Shown here: piece by piece, positions 13,733 to 21,088 of the stretch
Position numbering within the stretch: position 1 is the stretch's first letter
Layout of the letters: each line of letters starts with the position of its first letter
Origin: Nitrospirota bacterium
Lineage (GTDB): Bacteria; Nitrospirota; CAKKRA01; 9FT-COMBO-42-15
NCBI GenBank assembly: GCA_023248415.1
Contig: JAHFEP010000025.1
Location: 1-21,088 of the forward strand
Length of the DNA: 21,088 bases
Direction: 5' to 3'
Made by a program: the position numbers and the translations under genes
The notes under the pieces: model-generated
Database searches by the model: none
What the model saw: the letters and a program-made list of their open reading frames with translations, nothing else
Told to the model about the DNA's origin: nothing

Positions 13733-15076
13733 ATGAATGAGATGAATCTTTTTAAAGAAAAAATAGGCGGCTTATGGCTATTGTTAAAAGCAAAACTGAC
13801 AATGCAAATATTAGCAGTAGCATTAATTCCTCTGTTAGTAGTCGGCGTAGTTGTCTATATATCCTTCAATAATTCCCTGCAGAAATTTTCAACAGCCCTT
13901 GCTGATACTGAAAAAAGGATGGAGGCGAGTGTAGTTGGAGAAAATTTATCTAAAGAGGCCACTGATACTGTAAACATTCTTAATACCTATGTTTCAGAGA
14001 GAATTAATGATGTCCAGATATGGGCGTCAAATCCATTAATCATAGATGCTGCTGTTGAAGGTTCAAAACTTGCAACAAAGGCAAACCTCCACAAACTTTC
14101 CGAAGATGCGCTGGAAAAGAGGATGAGCAGCACAAGAAAGCTGAATGTAAATCCTATAGCAACAAAGTATCTTAAACACCAGATGGAAAAATCAGGCGTT
14201 TTCCGCGAAATCTTTATTACAGAAGACCATGGATTCAATGTGGCAATCACAAACATGACATCTGACTTTGTCCAGAAGGGAGAGGCATGGTGGGATACTG
14301 CATGGGAAAAGGGCAGGGACATCGGAAAGGTTGAATATGATGAATCTGCAGGAGCCTATTCTGTTGCCATATCTATCCGCATTGATGATCTGGATACCAA
14401 AAAGCCTTTAGGTGTAATGAAGGCCATCCTTGATGCCTCTGCAATCCAGACAGTTGCAAATGAAACAGCAAAGAGGTTTAAGGATACAAATGTTGTTATC
14501 TTTGATTCATCCGGCAGGATACTTGCTGACACTGCCTCTAATCATAATAAAGAAATAATAATGACTGATAAGGGCAAGGAGTTTTATAAGAATCTTACTG
14601 CATCAAAGAATGTAGGTAAAGAAGGATACACAAGGGAAAAGGTTAATATAAATGGCAAGGATGTAGATGCAATTATCGGCTATTCCCGCAGTAAAGACGG
14701 CAAAGAGAGCAGTTTAAACTGGAGGGCTGTTATTGCTCAAAAGCGGGAAACAGCTCTTGAACCGATTAATAAATTAGGCGACCTTCATGACCAGTTGAGC
14801 AGATTAAGGGTTTATACAGGAGGCCTCTTCATTGGGATACTATTATTAGCTGCATCTGCTGGCCTTATCATTGCCCTTACTTTTTCAAGGAGCGTTGTCC
14901 AGCCCGTCCTTCATCTCACAGAGGCTGCAAACAGGATAAGCATGGGCGATATGGACATCAAAATATCCGTTGATTCAAAAGGCGAGGTTGGAAAATTAGC
15001 AGAATCACTTGAAAGGATGAGGGAGAGCCTTAAGGCAGCAATCTTACGCTTAAGAAGCAGGCAGGCAAGCGGTTAA
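13733..15076 (+). CDS. Membrane receptor: TM-Cache-TM-HAMP, no output domain
   Basis: A chemoreceptor-like membrane protein. TM1 is about residues 24-45, and the extracytoplasmic part (about 46-362) is a double-Cache sensor with IWASNPLIIDAAVEG, EAWWDTAWEKG (W186/W187) and a second lobe including VVIFDSSGRILADTAS. TM2 is about 363-384, and a HAMP domain follows (about 385-440, ending KGEVGKLAESLERMRESL). The protein ends only a few residues after HAMP, without an MCP signalling hairpin, kinase, cyclase or phosphatase domain. The stop is clean and the next gene starts 9 nt later, so this looks like its natural form and not a frameshift. A strong AAAGGAGATGAG precedes the ATG. The receptor probably passes its state to neighbouring roadblock, PATAN or MglA proteins by direct contact. 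The ligand is unknown. Confidence 0.9.
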   Translation: MNEMNLFKEKIGGLWLLLKAKLTMQILAVALIPLLVVGVVVYISFNNSLQKFSTALADTEKRMEASVVGENLSKEATDTVNILNTYVSERINDVQIWASNPLIIDAAVEGSKLATKANLHKLSEDALEKRMSSTRKLNVNPIATKYLKHQMEKSGVFREIFITEDHGFNVAITNMTSDFVQKGEAWWDTAWEKGRDIGKVEYDESAGAYSVAISIRIDDLDTKKPLGVMKAILDASAIQTVANETAKRFKDTNVVIFDSSGRILADTASNHNKEIIMTDKGKEFYKNLTASKNVGKEGYTREKVNINGKDVDAIIGYSRSKDGKESSLNWRAVIAQKRETALEPINKLGDLHDQLSRLRVYTGGLFIGILLLAASAGLIIALTFSRSVVQPVLHLTEAANRISMGDMDIKISVDSKGEVGKLAESLERMRESLKAAILRLRSRQASG

Positions 15077-15085
15077 GGATAAAAT

Positions 15086-15592
15086 ATGTCTTTACTGGAA
15101 AGGGATGGCAGTAAAAAAATAGAGATATCCTCACTCCAATACGACGGCATCCAGAAGTGCCTTACAGAGCTTACGCAAAAGACAAGGGCTACTGCGCTAT
15201 TACTCTCTGATATAAACGGCCAGCTTATTGCCCAGAACGGCGATACAAGGCAGATAAATACATCTGTGCTGTCAGCCCTTGCAGCAAGCGATTTTGCCGC
15301 AACCTCTGAGATGGCAAAGATAGTAGGGGAGAAGGCAAGATTCAGGCTCCTCTTTCACGAGGGCGAGACTAACAATGTTTATCTCTCCAATGTCGGCGAG
15401 AATCACTTTTTGGTGATTGTCTTTGCCACAAGTGTAACGCTTGGCGTTATCAGGGTATACACAAAAAAGGCTGTTGAAACGTTGTTAGAGATAGTAAACA
15501 ACAGCAGCGATGCAGATAATGGAAAAGAGATATTAAATACAGAATTCAACCTGCATCTTAATGATGCACTTGATAGTATCTTTAAAAAGTAA
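15086..15592 (+). CDS. Roadblock/LC7-domain protein paired with MglA
   Basis: The roadblock domain spans about residues 18-138: YDGIQKCLTELTQKTRATAL, LLSDINGQLIAQNGDT, then SALAASDFAATSEMAKIVGE, FRLLFHEGETNNVYLSNVGE, HFLVIVFATSVTLGVIRVYT and a last helix KKAVETLLEIV. This is the form usually encoded directly beside MglA-type GTPases. The final 30 residues are an acidic, probably flexible tail ending in a helix (LHLNDALDSIFKK). It lies 9 nt after the receptor and 15 nt before mglA. The receptor-roadblock-GTPase order is a strong hint that the three proteins act together. It may be the GTPase activator or an effector of MglA; it is not certain that it equals MglB. Confidence 0.88.
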   Translation: MSLLERDGSKKIEISSLQYDGIQKCLTELTQKTRATALLLSDINGQLIAQNGDTRQINTSVLSALAASDFAATSEMAKIVGEKARFRLLFHEGETNNVYLSNVGENHFLVIVFATSVTLGVIRVYTKKAVETLLEIVNNSSDADNGKEILNTEFNLHLNDALDSIFKK

Positions 15593-15607
15593 GGAGCAAA
15601 AGGCGGT

Positions 15608-16192
15608 ATGTTCATAAACTGGGCATTACAGGAGATAAATCTAAAGATTGTCTATTACGGCCCCGGCATGAGCGGCAAGACAACGAATCTTGAATACATC
15701 CATTCAAAGCTTGATTCATCAGTTGCAGGCGATCTTGTTTCATTAAAGACAAAGGAGGACAGGACAATATTCTTTGACTTCCTCCAGCTTGATGTAGGAA
15801 GGATAAAAGGCAAGAGGCCGAAATTCAATCTTTATACAGTGCCCGGCCAGGTCTTTTATGCCTCAAGCAGAAAGATAATATTAAAGGGTGTAGACGGTAT
15901 TGTCTTTGTTGCAGACTCTCAGAAAGACAGGATGGATTCTAACATAGAGACATTATTGGATTTGGAGAATAACCTTTCCGAAGAAGGCATGGATATAAAA
16001 GTATTTCCATGGGTGATACAATACAATAAGAGAGACCTGACAGGTATTGAGTCTATTGATATTCTTCAGGGAGAACTGAATAGATATAAGGTTCCGTATT
16101 TTGAGTCTGTTGCTGTAAACGGCGACGGCGTTTTTAACACCCTCAAGGCAATCATAAACAGCGTCATTTTGAAGGCGCAAAAAGAGCTGTAG
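15608..16192 (+). CDS. mglA: MglA-family small GTPase
   Basis: MglA is a Ras-like GTPase that marks a cell pole and controls motility and polarity in Myxococcus and Thermus. The 194 residues carry all GTPase motifs: P-loop GPGMSGKT (18-25) with Lys24, switch residues R52-T53 (KEDRTIFFD), G3 TVPGQ with Gln81, and G4 NKRD (140-143). These sit one position from the published MglA residues Arg53 and Gln82, and the FYASSRKIILKGVDGIVFVA segment is very close to Myxococcus MglA. The GTPase should therefore be active, unlike the degenerate copy in the first gene of operon 1. It is the last gene of the operon. AGGAG at 15592-15596 overlaps the stop of the roadblock gene. No clear terminator is seen between its end and the convergent uup gene. 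Confidence 0.95.
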   Translation: MFINWALQEINLKIVYYGPGMSGKTTNLEYIHSKLDSSVAGDLVSLKTKEDRTIFFDFLQLDVGRIKGKRPKFNLYTVPGQVFYASSRKIILKGVDGIVFVADSQKDRMDSNIETLLDLENNLSEEGMDIKVFPWVIQYNKRDLTGIESIDILQGELNRYKVPYFESVAVNGDGVFNTLKAIINSVILKAQKEL

Positions 16193-16255
16193 TTTTTTAG
16201 GCAGTCCCTCTCTTGTAATTGATGATAAAATTCTATTTCATTACTCACTTTTTCA

Positions 16256-18160
16256 CTACATGCCCTTTTTCATCTCCAACTCCTCCCATCGCTTAAGCAG
16301 TTCAGAGAGAGACTTTTCAACACGGCCAAACTCTTCCCCTGTCTCTCTGAGCTTTTCGGGGTTATTGGCAAAATCAACAGGGTTTGCAAGGATGGCCTCA
16401 ACCTCCTCCTTCCTTGCCTCAAGCCCTTCTATTACCCTTTCAATCTCTTCAAGCTCCAGCCTCTCTTTGTATGAAAGCCCCTTCTTTTCTTTCTTTTGCC
16501 TTATATCTTCTGCTCTTTTTTCTTTGCACAGACGCACTGCCGGGACGTCTCTACTATTTTCTCTCCGGCCCTTCAGTGTTTTATATATCTCATAATTTCC
16601 CTCATAAAATACCACCTCTCCGTTGTCCTCAAAACTCAGGATTCCTGTGGCCACCTTGTCAAGGAAGAACCTGTCATGGGTTACCATGAGGATGCAGCCG
16701 GGGAAGGAGGTCAGGGCCTCATCTAAGAGCTGCAGGGTCGGGATGTCCAGATCGTTGGTAGGCTCATCAAGGATAAGCATGTTACAACCTTCAAGCATCA
16801 TCTTTGCCATGATAAGTCTCGCCCTCTCTCCGCCGGAAAGGAGCTTTATCGGTTTTCTGTGGTCGTATTTTTCAAAGAGAAACTCCTCAAGGTATCCTGT
16901 CTTATGCCTCTTCTCCCCGCCTATGGTTACCCAGTAACCTTCTCCTAATGCCTCTTCCACCCTCGTCTCCGGGTCAAGGGCGCTTCTTTCCTGGTCGAAA
17001 TAAGATATCTTCGTGTTTTTCCCAATGTTTACACTGCCTGATGTTGGATACTCCTGTCCAAGGATGATCTTTAGAAAGGTCGTCTTCCCGCTCCCGTTTG
17101 CGCCTATGATACCTATCCTGTCCCCCTGTTTCATGCTCAGGCTAAAGGGCTTAAATATCTGTCTGCTGCCGTAAGATTTGGTGAGATACACGAGCTCTAA
17201 TATTGTTTTTCCAAGTCTCTGGTCCATCTTGAATTCAAGGTTAAGCCCTTTCTGGACAGCGGTCTTTGTTTTTTCCTCCAGCTCGTGGAACCTGTCAATC
17301 CTGGCCTTGGCCTTTGTCCCTCTCGCCTTTGGCCCCCGGCTCATCCACTCCTCCTCTCTTCGGAAGAGGTTCAGGAGCCTGGTCTGCACCCTGTCTTCAT
17401 GGAGGAGCCTGTCTCCCCTATCAACGAGGTATTTTGAGTATCCGCCGCTGTAGCAGGTGATCTTCCCCTTCTCCAGCTCGAACATCTGGTTGACCACATT
17501 GTCGAGAAAGTAACGGTCGTGGGTTATCAGCATCAATGCACCAGGATAGCTTTTTAGATACCCTTCCAGCCAGTCAGTGGTCTCTGCATCAAGGTGATTG
17601 GTTGGCTCGTCCAATAGAAGAAGGTCAGGGGATTGCAGTATCAACTTTGCCAGGGCAACCCTCTTCCTCAAACCGCCGCTAAGAATGGATATAGGCTGAT
17701 TTTTGTCCTTTATCTTCAGGTGGGTAAGCACTGTTTCTATCCTGTAATCTGTATTCCAGCCGCCATGATGCTCTAACCATGACTGAAGCTCTCCCTGTTC
17801 CTCCATGAGTTTGCTAAAATTAGCAGCAGAAGAAGGGTGCATCTCGGCTATCTGGTTATATCTGAAAACCTTGCCCCTGATCTCCTTCAGGGCAGTCTCT
17901 ATCTCTTCATTTATGGTTTTAGATTCGTCCAGACGAGGGTCCTGGGACAGATACCCGACAGATGCCCCCTTTTTGAATGAGATAATGCCTTTATCCTTAA
18001 TTTCAAGGCCAGCGACAATTTTGAAAAGGGTAGACTTTCCGCACCCGTTCATTCCGACAAACCCGACCTTTTCCTCTTCCTCAATAGTAAAGGTCACGCC
18101 ATTCAGGAGATTTGTTGAGCCGTAGGATTTGTGAAGATTTGAAATATCAATAATGCTCAT
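16256..18160 (-). CDS. uup: Uup-type ABC-F ATPase
   Basis: ABC-F proteins have two ATPase domains, no membrane part, and act on the ribosome or in related housekeeping; Uup is also linked to DNA replication and precise transposon excision. Domain 1 has Walker A GMNGCGKS (36-43), LSGGLRKRVALAK and LLLLDEPTNHLD. The linker is LLHEDRVQTRLLNLFRREEE. Domain 2 has Walker A GANGSGKT (about 352-359), LSGGERARLIMAK and LILDEPTNDLD. The C-terminal 85 residues are a coiled coil (SYKERLELEEIERVIEGLEA) with ANPVDFANNPEKL, the Uup-type C-terminal extension. Length 634 is normal for Uup. No strong ribosome-binding site precedes the ATG. The 152 nt between it and the helicase gene show no certain promoter, so it may be transcribed with the helicase. 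Confidence 0.93.
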   Translation of the reverse strand: MSIIDISNLHKSYGSTNLLNGVTFTIEEEEKVGFVGMNGCGKSTLFKIVAGLEIKDKGIISFKKGASVGYLSQDPRLDESKTINEEIETALKEIRGKVFRYNQIAEMHPSSAANFSKLMEEQGELQSWLEHHGGWNTDYRIETVLTHLKIKDKNQPISILSGGLRKRVALAKLILQSPDLLLLDEPTNHLDAETTDWLEGYLKSYPGALMLITHDRYFLDNVVNQMFELEKGKITCYSGGYSKYLVDRGDRLLHEDRVQTRLLNLFRREEEWMSRGPKARGTKAKARIDRFHELEEKTKTAVQKGLNLEFKMDQRLGKTILELVYLTKSYGSRQIFKPFSLSMKQGDRIGIIGANGSGKTTFLKIILGQEYPTSGSVNIGKNTKISYFDQERSALDPETRVEEALGEGYWVTIGGEKRHKTGYLEEFLFEKYDHRKPIKLLSGGERARLIMAKMMLEGCNMLILDEPTNDLDIPTLQLLDEALTSFPGCILMVTHDRFFLDKVATGILSFEDNGEVVFYEGNYEIYKTLKGRRENSRDVPAVRLCKEKRAEDIRQKKEKKGLSYKERLELEEIERVIEGLEARKEEVEAILANPVDFANNPEKLRETGEEFGRVEKSLSELLKRWEELEMKKGM

Positions 18161-18312
18161 AGTAAATGCAAAATTGCAAGCAAGATTTTATTGAATTTAT
18201 ACAATGATTGTCCTTTGTCATCCTGACATCCATTGCATATCCCACAATCTCTCCTGTATTTAAATGAAAAAAACGGTTGAAATTGTGTTGCGAACGTGCG
18301 GACAGGACACCC

Positions 18313-19656
18313 TTATCCGGCGCGTCTTGGCTGTTTGAATCGTCGTGGCGGTGCGCTGGCGACGTAGGCCGTTTTCCCTGGCTGCCAACAGGGTTTGCCG
18401 GAAGAAGTTGGCTTGGCTGCTCCTGGCTGGGCAGACGTCCTCCCCTGTGAATAGCTCTTTCTTGCAGCGTCAGGCCTGCGGTGCTGTGGCTGCCTCGTAG
18501 GGCGAGCGAATTCGCTGCCCTTCTTAGGCGAGATGACGTTGTAATCAAAGTCTGGTACGGTGCGGCGCTCCAGATGAAAACCGAGGACCCTTTCTATAGT
18601 GCGCACCATCACGTTGTCTTCACTGGTTACAAGGGTAAAGGCATCTCCGCTCCGGGCGGCGCGGCCCGTCCTCCCGATGCGGTGGACGTATGCCTCAGGT
18701 GTATTGGGAATATCGTAATTGATGACGTGGGATATCTGGGATACATCTATACCGCGGGCTGCGATGTCTGTAGCCACAAGGACCTGAAAGGTGCCATCCC
18801 TGAAGCCGTTCAGCGCTGCCTGTCGCCGGTTCTGGGACAAATTCCCCTGGAGGGATGCGGCCTTGTAGCCGGCTTTTCCCAACTGCTCGCCCAGGCGCTT
18901 GGCCCGGTGCTTTGTGCGGGTGAAGATCAATACGGACTCGGTGTCGGTATGGCGCAAAAGTTTCAGGAGCAGAGCCGTCTTAAGGTGCTCGCTTACCGGG
19001 TAGAGGGCATGTGTTACGGTGATAGGCGCAGCGGTATCGCTGACCTGAAGAGTGACAGGATTGGTCAGGACATCGTGGGCAAGCCGCCTTATCTCTTCGG
19101 GCATGGTGGCCGAGAAGAGGAGGGTCTGACGCTTCTTGGGAAGGTGGCTGAGTATCCGGCGGATGTCTGGTAAAAAGCCCATGTCAAACATATGGTCAGC
19201 CTCGTCCAGTACCAGCACCTCTACATGGGACAGGTTAATTGTTTTTTGATTGATGTGGTCCAGTAGCCGTCCAGGACAGGCCACGACTATCTCTGCGCCC
19301 CGCTTAAGCTTCTCTATCTGAGCGTTCATGCTGACACCTCCATAGACCGTAACGCTCTTCAGGCGAGTCTGCCTTCCCAACTCCCCGATGGCCACATGTA
19401 TCTGCTCCGCCAGTTCGCGGGTGGGGGCGATGATAAGGGCTCGGACGTGGCCGTGGCTCCCCTGCATCAGCCTGTGAAGTATCGGCAGCGCAAATGCAGC
19501 AGTCTTCCCTGTGCCGGTCTGCGCCAGACCCATGACATCCCGACCCTGCATGACCGAAGGGATTGCCTGATCCTGAATCGGCGTTGGTGTTAGATACCCG
19601 GCAGCCGTTACTCCGGCCTCTATTTTTTCATTGAGATTAAATCTTTTAAATTCCAT
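18313..19656 (-). CDS. rhlE: DEAD-box RNA helicase, RhlE type
   Basis: An ATP-dependent RNA helicase that remodels RNA or ribosome precursors, often cold-responsive. Motifs in order: Q motif (Gln28 in PTPIQDQAIP), motif I AQTGTGKT (45-52), Ia PTRELAEQ, II DEADHMFDMGF, III SATMP, V ATDIAARGID and VI HRIGRTGRAARSG. The C-terminal tail after about 380 is basic and low in complexity (RPTRQPQHRRPDAARKS), as usual in RhlE proteins. GAGGGAG just upstream supports the ATG. The gene is visibly richer in G and C than its neighbours, with CGC/CGG arginine, CTG leucine and GCC alanine codons instead of AGG, TTA and GCA. This suggests horizontal transfer. A promoter and an intrinsic terminator in its leader suggest attenuation control. 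It lies between uup and an insertion sequence. Confidence 0.95.
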   Translation of the reverse strand: MEFKRFNLNEKIEAGVTAAGYLTPTPIQDQAIPSVMQGRDVMGLAQTGTGKTAAFALPILHRLMQGSHGHVRALIIAPTRELAEQIHVAIGELGRQTRLKSVTVYGGVSMNAQIEKLKRGAEIVVACPGRLLDHINQKTINLSHVEVLVLDEADHMFDMGFLPDIRRILSHLPKKRQTLLFSATMPEEIRRLAHDVLTNPVTLQVSDTAAPITVTHALYPVSEHLKTALLLKLLRHTDTESVLIFTRTKHRAKRLGEQLGKAGYKAASLQGNLSQNRRQAALNGFRDGTFQVLVATDIAARGIDVSQISHVINYDIPNTPEAYVHRIGRTGRAARSGDAFTLVTSEDNVMVRTIERVLGFHLERRTVPDFDYNVISPKKGSEFARPTRQPQHRRPDAARKSYSQGRTSAQPGAAKPTSSGKPCWQPGKTAYVASAPPRRFKQPRRAG

Positions 19657-19682
19657 AAACTCCCTCTTTTTTGTGTTCCAAA

Positions 19683-19713
19683 TAAAAAAAGCCCCTGAGT
19701 TATTCCGGGGCTT
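19683..19713 (-). terminator. Intrinsic terminator in the 5' leader of rhlE (candidate attenuator)
   Basis: Read on the minus strand, AAGCCCC (19707-19713) pairs with GGGGCTT (19689-19695) over an 11-nt loop and is followed by seven T residues ending at 19684. It lies about 27 nt before the rhlE ATG and downstream of the predicted promoter. A transcript from that promoter must read through it to reach rhlE. Alternatively it could terminate the transposase transcript. Confidence 0.75.
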
Positions 19714-19769
19714 ACATTTGATATTGTCTTTTTCCAGGAACAGCGAATTTTAAAATATGAATTAATTAA

Positions 19770-19798
19770 ATAATAACATCTTTTGGAAAGACGGTCAA
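19770..19798 (-). promoter_or_regulatory. Sigma-70 promoter for rhlE
   Basis: On the minus strand TTGACC (19793-19798), a 17-nt spacer and TATTAT (19770-19775) match consensus at 5 of 6 positions in each box. The predicted start near 19763 gives a leader of about 107 nt. It lies about 15 bp outside the apparent end of the insertion sequence. Confidence 0.65.
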
Positions 19799-19815
19799 GT
19801 AAAAGAAGACATGTG

Positions 19816-21088
19816 TCAACCACAATTAGAAATGTCCTCTTTTAAAACATTTAGAAATGTCCGCTTTTGTTTATTGATAAATGCCTTCCTCCAAGGGTGA
19901 TCCTTTGGGGTAATATATTTCTTTCTTGGTTTGTAAATATGAGATGTTTCTTGTTTCTCTTTTACAGGTCTTGCTGTTATCTCATGAAATCTTAATCTAT
20001 CAGCCTTGTGTTTTATCATCATACTTCCGTCTATCTTTTCTTCTATCATGACATGCCTTGTATTTACTTTGTCTTCTATCTGGTAAAGATTCTTATTGTG
20101 GACTATGGTAAAGTCATTCCTTAATGCCCGCTTTGTCTTTATGCAAAGGATGTCGTCCAGTTCCATCCCTTTTGTAATGGGTCTGTGAAGGTCTGCTTCT
20201 TTTGCTGCCTTTTTACCAAATTTTAAATTGTATATAGGCAGATATTCCTTTAAGAACTCATTTGCTTCTTGTTTTGTGCTTACTCCTTTAAGCCTCATTT
20301 CCTTTATCACTCTATCCTGAAACGTCCCGAACAGCCTCTCTATCCTTCCCTTTGCCTGAGGTGAAAGGGCGTGTATTACTTTTACTCCAATCTCTTCCAT
20401 TGACCTCTCAAATTGACTCATGGGCATCCTGTTGTCAAGCTCATCTTCTATCGTGGGCTTGGCTGTGGATTTATAGGTCGAGTGTCTGTCAAGATATATG
20501 CTCTGTGGCATCCCATAATGCCCCACATACCCCTTAAAACTGTCCATAGCAGGCAGTGTCCCTTCGTAGTCGTAAAACCCTGCATAGACATTATTCGTGG
20601 CATCGTCTATGTATGCCATAAGCACCAGTTTAGGACCTCTTCCTTCAAACCAGTCATGGTGTGAACCGTCCATTTGTATCATCTCGCCAAAATGCTCTTT
20701 CCTCTCCCTCCACTTCCGATGTTTCTTCCCCTTTCTCTTTTTCTGCCATAAGCCTTGTTCTATAAGATAGTTGCGAAGTGTCTGGGTTGATATGCTTATA
20801 CCGTGTATCTCTTGCATCTTCTCATTGGCAAGGGTTGGTCCAAAATCTCCGTATTCTTCTCTGTAAAGATTTGTTGCTTTGCTCTTTAATTCTTCCGAAA
20901 AGAGCCTGTTTGACGGCTTGCCACGAGATTTATGGATAATCCCTGTGTCTCCTTCTTCCTCAACTCTCTTTAATATCCTCCTTGCCTGCCTTATGCATAA
21001 TCCTAAAAGCTCTGATGCCGTTTGCTGGCTTATCTTCTTCTCCTTGAGCTTGTGAATGATATGCAGCCTCTTTAACTCTTTTACTCTC
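19816..21088 (-). CDS. ISNCY-family (ISDol1-like) DDE transposase, N-terminus outside window
   Basis: The frame is open from the window edge to the stop at 19816, so the gene begins upstream; the Met at 20817 is internal. About 90 further residues precede it, with an HTH (ISQQTASELLGLCIRQARRI) and a KSRGKPSNRLF linker typical of the family. The catalytic core shows the first Asp in MIQMDGSHHDWFEGRGP, the second in SIYLDRHSTYKS, and the Glu in SPQAKGRIERLFGTFQDRV. The C-terminal basic tail ends KEDISNCG. No stop or frameshift is seen in the visible 424 codons, so the transposase could be functional. The gene is AT-rich like the host, unlike the GC-richer helicase next to it. Confidence 0.88.
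   Translation of the reverse strand, partial: RVKELKRLHIIHKLKEKKISQQTASELLGLCIRQARRILKRVEEEGDTGIIHKSRGKPSNRLFSEELKSKATNLYREEYGDFGPTLANEKMQEIHGISISTQTLRNYLIEQGLWQKKRKGKKHRKWRERKEHFGEMIQMDGSHHDWFEGRGPKLVLMAYIDDATNNVYAGFYDYEGTLPAMDSFKGYVGHYGMPQSIYLDRHSTYKSTAKPTIEDELDNRMPMSQFERSMEEIGVKVIHALSPQAKGRIERLFGTFQDRVIKEMRLKGVSTKQEANEFLKEYLPIYNLKFGKKAAKEADLHRPITKGMELDDILCIKTKRALRNDFTIVHNKNLYQIEDKVNTRHVMIEEKIDGSMMIKHKADRLRFHEITARPVKEKQETSHIYKPRKKYITPKDHPWRKAFINKQKRTFLNVLKEDISNCG
19826..19868. repeat. Two tandem subterminal repeats of the insertion sequence
   Basis: TTAGAAATGTCC followed by K-CTTTT occurs at 19826-19843 and 19851-19868, with a period of 25 bp. The two copies are near-identical over 18 nt and overlap the 3' end of the transposase gene. 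Repeats like these near an IS end are usually transposase-binding sites. Confidence 0.65.

Larger units (their letters stand above)
19813..21088 (-). mobile_element. ISNCY-type insertion sequence (one end visible, other end beyond the window)
   Basis: The element contains a transposase gene on the minus strand that runs out of the window. The visible end is near 19813, judged from the sequence after the transposase stop (TGTCAACCACAATTAG) and from tandem subterminal repeats. The exact boundary and target duplication cannot be fixed because the other end is missing. Confidence 0.65.

Noticed and set aside
13733..15076. Frameshifted methyl-accepting chemotaxis protein
   Set aside because: No MCP hairpin sequence follows in any frame; a roadblock gene starts 9 nt after the stop, so the receptor ends naturally after HAMP.
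16193..16255. Bidirectional terminator between mglA and uup
   Set aside because: Only a T-run after the mglA stop and weak A-T pairing are visible; no stable hairpin.
18147..18548. Minus-strand ORF overlapping the 3' end of the helicase gene
   Set aside because: It reads the low-complexity tail of rhlE in another frame and runs through the intergenic region; no family features.
18481..19173. Long plus-strand ORF of 230 codons opposite the helicase gene
   Set aside because: It is antisense to conserved RhlE motifs, lacks a ribosome-binding site and resembles no protein. GC-rich genes often carry long antisense frames.
19620..19823. Minus-strand ORF of 67 codons spanning the rhlE leader
   Set aside because: It reads through the terminator hairpin and into the start of rhlE in another frame; it covers regulatory sequence and has no family features.

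Overview
The window looks like chromosomal DNA from an uncultured, Gram-negative-type bacterium of deltaproteobacterial grade (Desulfobacterota, Nitrospirota, Myxococcota or a neighbouring lineage). The grounds are a Myxococcus-like MglA GTPase, PATAN/DUF4388 and roadblock proteins, an NtrC-type sigma-54 activator, heavy use of AGG (Arg) and ATA (Ile) codons, and palindromic interspersed repeats between genes. The exact phylum cannot be fixed from this sequence alone.

Left part (1-1442): a plastic region. It holds the last codons of an upstream gene with a helix-turn-helix-like tail, an unrecognised 166-residue protein, a short remnant of an RHS/YD-repeat gene, and two different palindromic interspersed repeats. 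Housekeeping block (1443-6022): uvrA (excision repair), a small unknown gene, a strong hairpin terminator between convergent genes, an exported SCP2-like protein, and a YgjP-type zinc metallopeptidase.

Central part (6347-16192): about 10 kb of same-strand signalling genes in two probable operons. Operon 1 encodes a REC-PATAN protein fused to a degenerate MglA-like GTPase domain, a soluble PAS histidine kinase, and an NtrC-type sigma-54 response regulator. Operon 2 begins behind a well-formed -24/-12 promoter, just downstream of the activator gene. It encodes a single-domain response regulator, a PATAN protein, a tandem PATAN-like protein, a roadblock protein, a PATAN-winged-helix protein, a membrane Cache-HAMP receptor with no output domain, a second roadblock protein, and a canonical MglA GTPase. 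My inference is that the kinase and sigma-54 regulator switch on operon 2. Its receptor would then signal through roadblock and PATAN contacts to MglA, for polarity, motility or another localised process. There are no CheA, CheW, MCP signalling domain, pilus or motor genes in the window. This is the most interesting system here.

Right part (16256-21088), all on the minus strand: the ABC-F ATPase uup, a GC-richer DEAD-box RNA helicase of the RhlE type, and the 3' portion of an ISNCY-type insertion sequence cut off by the window edge. The helicase gene has a good sigma-70-type promoter whose roughly 107-nt leader contains an intrinsic terminator before the ribosome-binding site, which suggests transcription attenuation.
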